A DNA stretch of 18,593 nt from Phoronis ovalis. Lineage: Eukaryota; Phoronida; Phoronidae. Shown here piece after piece: positions 1 to 11,100 of this stretch (the stretch's first letter is position 1; every line of letters begins with the position of its first letter). The stretch lies in NCBI GenBank assembly GCA_028565635.1, contig JAOXYB010017730.1, positions 1-18,593 of the forward strand, in the 5' to 3' direction. The position numbers were made by a program, and so were the translations under genes. Below the pieces are notes generated by a model, which worked only from the letters and a program-made list of their open reading frames with translations, was not told the DNA's origin and searched no databases.

Positions 1-352
1 GATGCAGTCCTATTGGACACTATATTAATATTTAGTTATGTAACTAATATAACAACTTTTTGAGCCAGCTGACTGTGTACACTATGTTGTAGAGAAGTAA
101 TAATTTGGTCGGCTTATTATTATATACTCACTGTCATCTGTTGACGTACTTTTTTCAGTATTTATTGACTTCTCCGTTTCGCCTTTCTTCCGCCTCAAAA
201 CACGCCGAATGGCTTGTCCCACTACAACATATCAATAACATTCATAATAATTCTTTTGAAATATTCATACCAACTTCTAATTTGTAAAAATACAACTTTT
301 AACTCACTGTTTATAAAACTTTCAAAACTTTCTCTTGCAAGGTACTCCCAAC

Positions 353-418
353 TGCACATGCGCGCAACAGGATATGACGTCACTGGGATTCCCTCAGAGA
401 GGCCAGCTGTGAGGGAAT
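353..418. promoter_or_regulatory. GC-richer patch with CRE, kappa-B-like and NRF1-like words
   Basis: Within AT-rich surroundings this patch holds TGCACATGCGCG (353-364, one mismatch to the NRF1 palindrome), the full palindromic CRE TGACGTCA (375-382) and GGGATTCCC (385-393, kappa-B-like). It also has a perfect 9-bp inverted repeat, ATTCCCTCA (388-396) and TGAGGGAAT (410-418), with a 13-nt loop. It could be a promoter or enhancer of an unseen neighbour, or the GC-rich head of a degenerate repeat. Function is inferred from motif words only. Confidence 0.25.
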
Positions 419-2479
419 TCCTGAGACATTTTTGATCCTACAGTCTAGAACGGGACGTAATCACGTAACACTTTCATTTCTTCAAAAAAATATACGTAAC
501 ACAATGTGAAAAATCTTGATGAACGGTTGTCTATATTTGTAAACTGTTTTAAAAATATCACATTATGATGTTGATACAGCTTGTACTCGTTATGGTTGTT
601 TTCCAATATTCTTTTACTGTGTTGACAAAAAAAGAAAGAGGAAACTATTACTGAAAATGTACACCATCAAATTATTACATTATCATTTTCAATTATACTT
701 CAATAACAATGATTTTTTCTCATTTTTGTGCCTTAGAGCTAGAGAAGCATTGGTATTCTTCGTCTTGTGAGAACATATGCAATTTCAATTTAAAAAAATG
801 AAATTTTAATCTAGCTAGATCCTGTGTCTATGATAACAATACAAGCATACATGTGACTTTTTTATAGTTTACGCTATACCATCTTATATATGGTTCAGAA
901 AAAGTGAGAAAGCACATAGTCTCCTAGAAAAAACATGTAAAGTAGTCTGTTAATATTAGATTTCACTACAGACAGGTATGAATCGAATCGGTATAGACGG
1001 AGCGCATTTAACATGGAACTTGATCTTTGTCCATTGTATCATTAAGTAATTTCAGATTGAAAGATATTTACATATATGATGAATATGGGGGTGTGTCGTC
1101 CAACTGTGTTACTATTTCACCAGTAAATAATATTCCTTGAATAACACAGCTAGCAACTTCCCAGAAAAAAAAATTCCCCAATTTTAGCCCCGAATCCTCA
1201 ACTGCAAAGGCATTAGCACAGAATTCCGCTTATACTTCCTAATTTTTATGAGTGCACTTATCGAGATTTTTTTTACCATGCCTTTTGCACACACATTTTT
1301 ACCATGAGGTATATCTTTGGAAAGCAATGTTTACTACGAGTTAAGGATTTTTTACCTGGAGCCTCACATCCCTACCAAGTTTTCTGTCAAATATCCCTCA
1401 GGTGTAAATCAGACGCACGACGGATATGAATTAGGTTTGTAGCTACGTAGTTGATATTGGTTGTGTATACGCATACAAGCACTGGTGCTTCAAAATATAG
1501 AATGCTCCGTATCAAATCTCCTGGTTTTGCGCAATCATCCCGTACCACTGTAAACCAAATAATACCCCATAACAATACACCCATAAATAAGCCGCATGGG
1601 TAATTGATTTCAATCAGATTAATTTCAATGATTACATAGGAAATTTTGATATTAAACGATTCAATAGCTAGGCAGGAGAGCGGTATAAACTTGTGGTATT
1701 CTCTCAAGCTTTTGAGAATAATTACAGCGATAAATAAGTGTGTGCGCTATATGTAGTAAAGTTAGTATATATGGGGAACAAAAAAGAAAGAACAATGCAA
1801 CAATTCGCATAGAACTAGTCGTACCAGTAAAAGAAATTCGTGGGAGCAGTTAAAATCTCAGTGGAGGAAACAGGTGTCGTTTTAGTTGTGGTTGCACGAG
1901 AAGTGGAAGGAAATTTGACATAACCTTCAATAATTGGATGTTGGCGAAGAAAAAAATATATATGCTGAAATGACTGTTAAAATAAAATTAATACGATTTT
2001 GCTGCAATGTGACAGAATTCATGAATGCATAATCATCCTTAATACTGTAATTGAAAAATATGAAAAGACATAAGGAAAAAAATGTGTAAATCACTACATT
2101 ATAGGGAAATTTTTAACAGTTATATTGTCATACCCAAAGCCACACATACAGTGACTGGCTTGTGAATATTTTGAAGTTAAATCAATAGCATATTGCATAA
2201 GTCAACCAATAAGAATCCCCGTACACTCACAAATAATGTTTATAGCGTATTAACATGCATTTTTTATTTTCTTCCATTGTTCTTCTGGGTTAGTAGTGCT
2301 GATCACTTATATATAAAATGGATGCAGCTTTGCTCATAATGACAGAAAACATAGTTTTAATAAAGCATTTTTTATTTAAAAACAACGGGATTTTTCTTAG
2401 CAAAGGAATATACTTGCTTTCTAAGGTTTTTTTAGTTAATAAGATTTGATTCTTTATAAATAAAAAATTTAACAACATT

Positions 2480-2559
2480 TCACTATCCTATATGTGTCAC
2501 TATCAAATCCGCCTTAATTGTGGACGGCGAATTTGAAAGTGAAATAAATTGGATAGTGA
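2480..2559. repeat. Long imperfect inverted repeat (hairpin)
   Basis: Two 34-nt arms (2480-2513 and 2526-2559) are reverse complements at 28 of 34 positions without gaps, separated by a 12-nt loop. The outer 9 bp (TCACTATCC / GGATAGTGA) pair perfectly and the inner 17 bp match at 15 positions. The octamer TCACTATC also occurs twice in the left arm. It could be a tiny foldback (MITE-like) element or a pre-miRNA-like hairpin; no clear target-site duplication is visible. Confidence 0.6.
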
Positions 2560-4226
2560 TTAAAGAACACGCATAATTGTTTTATTTGCAACAAAAGTAC
2601 ATCACACTAATCAAAAGTTTTTAAAAAATTAAATAGTAATAAAAAAAAATCCAGAAGGGCTTGTAGCAAGTCTAGTAGAGGAATTCTAGATTGCAAAGTG
2701 CTAGATCTAGTTTCCGTATTTTCTCACCAGGTGGACTACAATCGGCTACAGAGAAAAACATTCAGGCAAACGCATGCCAGATGGAAATTACACGTAGGCT
2801 ATAGACATAATTTGATTGCAATTTTTTTTCATCAGAACCACAGGCAAAATAGTATAAAAAATATTTTAATGGTATTACCACTTAATTAATTGTGTAAAAA
2901 AGACTTTTCGCTTAGAAATATTGTTAAAGATTGTACCAGGTAATTATAAGGATGTTGGTTTATTTAGTATTTATCCCCGTATTTATCATAGGTTTACTTA
3001 ATTAACTGTACACAAGCTGTTGATGAAGAGGGTGCAAAGCAGATGACGTCAAATGGCAAACAAACATTCTTATATGTTTGTGGGTTTAGACTGAAAACCC
3101 TTTCACATCGATGTTATAAATTTACGTCAGAAAAATATGTGATGAAAAAATGATCGCGATTTGTGAAGTGATTTGTGAAAGGATTCAGTAAATGGACAGA
3201 GAAGCTGAGTCCCAGAGGACTTAAAAAGTAAAGTGATAGCTTTCGTCTTTTGATCCAGGAGTCTGAATTGTCAATAAGAAAAGAACAGAAATTTAAGGTT
3301 TATCAGCTTCAAGTTATTACAGAGATTAACCAAGATTATTATATTCTAGATTCAGTTAATGATTAAGTATTTTTGGAACAAAATTTGTAGCACAATTACT
3401 GCTTCAGAAAATAAAGAAATCTTGTTAAGTTGAATATTAGAAGACCTCGTATTTTTACTATTGATTGTGAGAGGGTACGCTCCTCCACGCTTGGTGCGTA
3501 ACTAGCTGCGAAAGGACTTCATTTTATAAAGAAAAGGCTTTGAGACAATACTTAGTTAAAGTTGAAAATAATATAAGGAACACTGTCGTTAGCTTGTAGT
3601 CTAATGTTTAACTAATGCGTACACACTTAAATTATTGACAATTTGTTTTGCTGTTTTTTCGTAACTATTACTCTGCATTTGTACAAGGGTTCTTTGCATG
3701 TCATTGAGTTTATATTTACTTTATTTTCATTCATGACATCATTTGATTAACTGGCTGTGGACGAAAGACGAACTTCTTCTTGTTGAAATATGTGTATAGT
3801 GGGCAGACAGTGGATAATTGATATTTGTGCGTAAAAAGAAGTCATGTTCAAATAATAAATAAATTTCGGACAAAAATCTGACCCATTATGTTAATATGAT
3901 AAAAACATGAATCTGCTCTGCTTATTTAAACAAGAAACCAGATCATAAATATCAAGAAGCAGGAGTATACTATACCACCCCGGGCATTTTTATAAGTGTA
4001 TTGACAGAACTTTTAAAAATGAACTTTCATTGTATGCATGTCCAAGTAATGATTGTATATATTTAGTTCGGGAGTGCTCAGTAGATACGCCTCCATTTGT
4101 ATATTGGTGTTCCCTTTAATAGTCGCAATATGATTCATTATTCAATGTTTTCCTCGGGTGTACTCGCTATTAGAAAGTAGGTACGAATTAAAGCATTAAC
4201 AAGTACTACATTTTATTTAACGAATC

Positions 4227-4246
4227 ATATTGTGTTTACACAATAT
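4227..4246. repeat. Short perfect hairpin
   Basis: ATATTGTG (4227-4234) and CACAATAT (4239-4246) form a perfect 8-bp stem around TTTA. It lies next to one arm of a looser inverted pair, AATATGATTC (4127-4136) and GAATCATATT (4222-4231). No function can be assigned. Confidence 0.5.
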
Positions 4247-4980
4247 CGGTTTGTTTGTTTAGTTGTGGGCACACTCCCTTTCAAACAATAGTCAGGCAAT
4301 ATGGCGATCGAGCTGGTTGGTACCTATTGGTTATGAGAGGAGAGAATAGCAAGCATACAGATAAAAAGATGAACATTCATGCGCGTTTACTGTAGAAGTA
4401 TTACTTCGAAACAACTTTGACACAAGGACAATCGATTCCCGGACACAAGTGTTACAATTACAGACGGGGAAGATAACAAGTTTGAACGAAAACTGTGTAA
4501 ATGTCGTAGATTTTATACTGACTAACAATTGAAAAGTGCAAGAGGAGCGTGTGGGATTTGTCTCTATATCTGCAAGTCTTCCCCGCTGGAATCATTGTTC
4601 TAATTCTCATATAATTGGATGAAAATAATATGGTATAATATCGAAATTCAAGCTGAGTGACTATATCATGATATCGGTGTAACTCTTTCAGCGGGTAAAA
4701 ACGGGCCGGACTTTCAAATGAAAATGTATATTACTTACCTATACAAATGTTATCAATATTTAATCTAAGTAAATTATAACGTGTATCAAAAATTGTTTCA
4801 AGTTTAATATTTATTTAAAGATACGTATAATTGTTTTGTAAAAAAAACTTGGCGGCCATTGAGAGGTACAGCCTTGTTAGAAATATTGCATCAAAACTGG
4901 CGTAACTTAACCAAGCAAGGTGAACTCATAGAACTTCATCGCTGTTACATAAATAAAAGATTGGCCAACTAATTATATAT

Positions 4981-5128
4981 ATGATGGATTTAATATTGAA
5001 CTCCGTTAAATTGGATATGCAGTTAGAATTCCGTATTCGGAAGAAAAGAACATTCTTCATAGCAATTTTCCTCTTGTTGGTAAATTTAACTCCTACACAA
5101 TCACAGACAGGAGAGGAAGAAAGCAAAA
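4981..5128 (+). CDS. Exon 1: signal peptide of the metalloprotease
   Basis: Residues 1-49, then phase 1 into donor GTAAGC. A basic stretch (RIRKKR, 18-23) is followed by the hydrophobic core FFIAIFLLLVNL (25-36) and small or polar residues around 38-42, a good secretory signal. Three Met codons are available (4981, 4984 and 5017). The Met at 5017 gives the most typical signal-peptide length, so true translation may begin there, 12 codons later. The one-base overhang joins exon 2 in frame. Confidence 0.65.
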
Positions 5129-8100
5129 GTAAGCGAATATATATAATATTTCCTATCAAATAATGAGCAGGCAGAGAAACACTACTAAGCGCAATTAGCT
5201 TCATAGCTTATCATATAATATGTAGTACATTGTAGTTAAATTATATTTTTCGTGAACCTTTGTGTATATGGGTTAATAGAGCCAGGGACAGGTAACAGAC
5301 TATTGTATGATGAATGATTTCCAAAGGTGTGTGTATTTATATTAGGAATTAGTTTACAATGAGGCATGTTTACTTTAAGGACAGTAATTTTAAAACATGA
5401 ATTGAAGTTGAAGGTTTTGTTTACTTTTCAATCGTGACTACGCAGTGCTTGACAAACACGCAACCATGTTTTTGTATAAGAAAAACAGTCCTTCCTTTTA
5501 TATCGATGACGAAACTTGTTAAACAAAATTAAAACTAAAACTCCGAATTTTTGTTTTAAAACTACAAGTATGTCAAAATGCGCCTAATTTCTTTGATATG
5601 TATTGTATTGTAATTTATCTCTAGGTTGGTACATAAATGTTTATGAAACATATAGATCAACATTCGGGCAACGGGCAGACAGAATTACATTTACGTTCAG
5701 TATACCTGACGTAGATGTCGTCAAGTTGCGTCTAGTTCGAACGGAAGATGTAACCACGCATGCTCCGGTATTTATATCCCAACATGGTGGCGCCGTCGCA
5801 TTCCAGGAGGTGGAAAAAACATTAGTTAGTTTCTTCCAGGATAAGACATTGGCTGCATCTATTTCGATAACGTCTCCGACGAAAGACACTGCTATTTCAG
5901 GCGTAGAATTGGTAAGGAGACAGTTTTCGCAAATTCATTCTAGTGATCTTCAATCAGCTACAGCAAAAAAAAACACGCTGCATGGTAACGACAGCATAAA
6001 CAATCAAATGTAGGCTCGAGACTCAATTACTTGTTCCTCGACTTTTTTCGTGACAGCATTTTCATTGTAAATTACAGGGAGATATTATGACTCCTGCATG
6101 CTTAAGTCGGTGGGAAAATTCCTTACACCAATATATATATGAGACAGTATGAACATATGAACTGACATCCTCGCATGAGCCGTAAAATAAAATAAACATA
6201 AATGGTCGATATTATTTGTATCCTTAGAATGTGTAGAACAACAAAATTTGCATAATTTTAATTAAATATTTATTTCAGTCTGGAACCTTTGTCGTGAATG
6301 CTAAAGAATATTCTATCGAACCGTTGACGACAGAGGAAGAAACTATACTAGGCGAAAGAACAGAATTGAGAAAAGGAAAAATACCAATATCAGACCTTCA
6401 TATAATCCCAATTGGTGTTCACAAAGTCCAGGAAATTGAAAATAAAGAAGACGTTTATAAAAACGATAACCAGTTATCAAAACAGTTAAACAGATTAATA
6501 TCAGAAAAAAAGTTGAACAGGAAAGGAACAAGGATACGCCGATCTGCGAACAGTGCTCAAACAAATTATGTGGAGATACTACTAGTGCTCGATCATGCGA
6601 TTTACACCAGGTACTAAATAATACACTGGTTCAGTCTTTTCCATGTAAAACCGCACCTTATTTGCTTTTACAGCATTTTTCGAAAATGAATGATATTTTA
6701 CAAAATAAATTAGCTGTATCAGTATTGTTCTGCATGTATGAAAAAACTGACATAAATTACTGTATTACTATACACAATATACAGTTTGAGAAAAGGCTGG
6801 GTAAATAATGGCTAAAATATTGTGACTTAATTATGAGAATTCTCTTATTCTGTTCTCTCCCAACTTGATATTCGTGATATTGATGTAATTTGCACTCGCA
6901 AGTCAGTTTAATTGAAAGTTGTTGTCATTGTCCTTGTATAATCAATAGTTTTTTTCTTCAGATTTTACGCCACTGCTGATGGTGCAACAGGTACAGATAA
7001 GCAAACAAATGCAATCAGTAACATTAAACGTTATTACGCACAAGTTATAAACGGGGTAAGTAAAATGAGATATGAAAACAATTATGCCTCAAAGTAAATG
7101 TATGTCGATATAGAAAGTCTACGTCGACAGTAGGCAGCCTGGTGGATACATTGTCAACGTGCGAAAATGCATAATAAACATGTTGACTTGATAAGTATAT
7201 TTAGTTAGGTCTACCTCATTGTTTTAGTTCTTTTTCAGATTAATTTACGTTATATATCAATCAGTAACCCGGATGTTGTTATCCGTGTGCGGTTAGCAGG
7301 ATATTACGTAGCGACAGTGAGTATTATTTATATTTTACAGAATTATGTTTTAATACGTAGCGATCAACCATTTAACACTGGATCATACGTCTGCAAGGAA
7401 TCGTGTACAGTCAAAATAGTGTAATTAATGTTTTCTTGGCGTAATTGTAAAATTTGAACCAATAAACAACATTAGTCTCAGTTAACTTTGAATTGGGTAG
7501 GGATGGTTGTGCACCAAGTGGGGCGTTTGTATTAATGGATTAAAGAAGCAGCCTCTACTGTTATTGCGCCTCGCAATAGATAGACCACCATAATAGGCCA
7601 TTGATAGCACGGAACCAACTAAAAGCAGATTTACTGGAGTTTCCAGGTCGTGTATATGCTATTGTTTGCCTTGCGGAGACGCTAATAGACATACAAATGT
7701 CTAAGATTTGTACTCTGTTGCTTTTTATCTTATTATTTTCAATAAAGTATAAAACCAGATTCAGCCATGACCGATGACTGTCTTCATCCATAACTCGATT
7801 TCTTGTAACGTTTCAGACTTCCGTTGACTCTTTCTGGACAGAATCTATAAAAGAATCTGCCACACCACGTGACCTTGTAGATGCAAGTCAAGCGCTTGAA
7901 TTATTTAGATTTTGGATTTACAACAGCACCACATTAAGCAAGCTGCCAGAATTTGATCATGGAATGCTTATCACTGGGTTGGTATTCTTTGAGTAAAAAT
8001 AATTGCTGCAAGCTTACAGTACGCTTGCCGCAACTATCTTCACTTGCCACAGCTACTTTTCAGGGAATTCCATTAGTGGCGATCTTCTGATAACATCAAA

Positions 8101-11100
8101 CCTGTAACATCTGGTACGACTAACTGAAGTCGAATTTTCGATTGTAAGTTGCAAATTCTTCCCAGCTGCTTCTAAACTGCGTGTTGTTTTTGTATATTAA
8201 ATTTGTTAATTTTTAATACCTAAAATACAAGATGTATGTCCTGATGATAGTATTTGTACACCTCAAAGTAATCATTTCTGTGCAAATTGTAATTCATTCC
8301 AGTTACAACATTTGGCGTAATTATAACTCTAATGGCCAGAAGCTTACCGGTGTAGCCGGAACCGCATACACTGGAGGAATATGCACTATAGAAAGTGCGT
8401 CGATCAATGAAGACCCTGGTGCATTCAAATGTATAGGGACATGTTCACATGAACTGGGCCACAGGTAAGATCCAGTTAGATTTGTAATAGTTGTACATGT
8501 GTTAAACAACTGTTTTGTTCAATACACATCATAGATATTCTCTGTTCATCTAAATTCTAGTGCTTACCAGAAGAACCCCATACAAATGCAGGAATTAACA
8601 ATTCTGTACTTCAGCGTCACCTGGTGGAATTATTATTTCTAATATGAATTTAAATACGTTATTTTTTACATGACTTTTTTAAATATGTACACTGTGTAAG
8701 GATGAGCGAAGAAGACATTCTGGTAGGGTACCCGGTAGCACATGTATATGTAGTGCTTAGATAACGCAAATGATATGGTAATAAAGGCACATGTTCACAA
8801 AAAGATCTGTGCACATGTACAACAATTAAAATATGACCAATCATGTAAAAACGCTATATAATAAGAAACAATTAGTTAAAACGCGTCATTAAAGTTCATT
8901 GAATAAGTGAACTAGTGATAGCCACTGTATTAGTTCCTAGCCATTGCAACGGACATTGAAACCATACATTTGAAATGGAAAAGTTAAGTTCACAATTGTC
9001 TTTACTTTTTTCAGTCTTGGTGCCAATCATGATGGTGACAATAATATCTGCAGCAGCACGGACCAGTTTATCATGGCCACCATAGAGGGTGCCACCACCA
9101 ACGAGACACGCTACAATGTATACAAATTCTCCGATTGTTCTGTCAATTCTTTTAGTAGCCTAATTGGAACTCTAACAAGGTAAACTTGCACAAGGGTGAC
9201 GGGTCATAGATGTATTTTTGTAGTTCTAGACCTCTTTTTGAAATGTGCTTCATTTATTGTTTATTTCTTACACATTTTAGCTTGATATCTATTTATTTAA
9301 TTATTAATTAATTATTAAGTTAATTATTATTACATTAAAATTGTTCTATAGAAAGAGGATTTTTTCTATTTTTATTAGCCTCATAATATTTATTCCTGAA
9401 AACAGTTGCACTGAAAATAAAGTTGCAAGCTAACTAGTATGTTGAATAATTTACTTATTGTTTCCTATTTCTTTTTAGTGAAAATCAAAATTGTCTGTTG
9501 AATGTAGCAAGTCAATTCAACACTACAGCTTTCCAGGTTTACACTTCAGAAATGCCTGGACAAATGTACACTCCCCATGAGCAATGTAGAGATATGTTTG
9601 GTTCGTCTTCATATTACTGCGGGGTAAGAATACTGTAGGTTTGGAATTGTCCTCTGATTGTTGTGCTTTGCGAAGTTTTGTACTTGAAATGTATTATAAT
9701 TACACAGGTAGCGTTTGGGTACGAAAGTGATGCAAACTATTTTTCAGGTTCTTGTTTGCTAGCTAGTTACGTGTTCTTAAAGTACTTGATGCATTTGATT
9801 CAAATCAAATATAGAGCGACAAACTCTGCGACGGGATCTCTTCACCAGAATCTAATCAACCAGTCCTTGTGACACACCCAACGAATCCACAAAGTTCGTC
9901 AAAATCCCTCTGTGAGATATCTTGCTAACAAAAAAAAACTTACAACCAAAGAGACAAGCAGAAGTGATTACATAACTTCTGCACCAACATCTGGTGGTGG
10001 AGGTAATTACGAAATTAATGTGGTTTGTACTAAATTTGACTAGGGTGCTGAACGAGACGCGTCAATCTGTTTCGTCATGATGTGTTATGACGCCAGTGTT
10101 GATGGGTGTGTACAGAATGCCGGACTGACAGCAGCACGGGGAACTACATGTGGAGATAGAAAGGTGAGACACAAATAGATCTATTTTTAGAAAATACATA
10201 CGCGATACTTCTGCTTTACCTAACTGAAACACTTTTCTACCGGATGTTTCCGTGCAGTGCATGGTGCTTTCTATACATGTGTATTAACAACTAGTATTAC
10301 AGAAACAATGATATCCCTAAATGCATATATTCATAGCTACAAATGACCCTAAACTGGCCTTCATAGTTGGGTCATGCAGCTAAGACCATTTGCATGTAAC
10401 TTACCAAAGAGGAGGTATCATTGAAGACTTAGACATTCACCGTATGTAAGAGCAATACGATAACAGAACTCAATATTATATACAATATCATATTTTGAGA
10501 CAGCAACAAACGTAAGATATCCTTCATCTTTCACAACGTGTTACGTTTTCGTGTGGACTTAATTTTCCATTTTTTTTTTCAGTGGTGTGTTGAAGGTCAA
10601 TGTGTTTGTGGTTACGACGCACCCAGGTCAACTGGTAAGCAAAACGAAAACTATGCATTTTAAGAACACCAGAATGTTCTAGAGATTTGTTTGTTATAGT
10701 ACGCAATGAGGGTTTGGCAACTGCAGGAATAACAAGTTGCAAAACCGGCTACTGTAGAAGTTTTGTGTAAATATGACGGTTTGTTATCAAACACCTAATA
10801 AATACGAACCCAAATAAATCCACGTGATTTACAGCTCAAGGAACGCAGTAACTGAACACTCAGTGACTTTAAAATGTATAATTATATTACAGATGTATGT
10901 CCTCATGGAGACTTCGTAGGTCAAGTGTACTCCAATGACGCCACAACGTGTGCTGATGCTAGTGCCAGCAAGTGTTCAGATTCATATTTTAGTAATCTGT
11001 GTTGCAAATCCTGTGGTGCCTTATACGACCCGTGTGCTCTAAGTGGTAAGTTTATTTATTACTATCTTGTTTTTATTTTTAATATATAATAGTAGCTATA

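Larger units (their letters stand above)
1..4980. other. Upstream non-coding region with no supportable gene
   Basis: About 5 kb of AT-rich DNA without an open frame that resembles a protein. The longest open stretch (106 codons on the minus strand, 1387-1707) has no recognisable domain or splice context and is the size expected by chance in AT-rich sequence. Contents worth noting are the GC-richer patch at 353-418, the hairpin at 2480-2559, a second TGACGTCA word at 3044-3051 and a small hairpin at 4227-4246. The promoter and 5' UTR of the + strand protease gene should lie at the right end of this region, but I cannot place a transcription start. Confidence 0.6.

Noticed and set aside
1387-1707. 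106-codon minus-strand open frame
   Set aside because: No recognisable domain, no splice or promoter context, and a length expected by chance in AT-rich DNA of this size.
2698-2889. 63-codon + strand open frame
   Set aside because: No similarity to a known protein and no flanking splice signals; composition looks random.
4331-4528. 65-codon minus-strand open frame with several cysteines
   Set aside because: The cysteines form no known pattern, and no signal peptide or neighbouring exon is seen.
5912-6013. Open extension of exon 2 into intron 2
   Set aside because: A clear GTAAGG donor at 5912 and in-phase continuation in exon 3 show this is intron; noted only as possible intron retention.
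7561-7791. 76-codon minus-strand open frame inside intron 5
   Set aside because: No recognisable transposon or protein motif; treated as chance.
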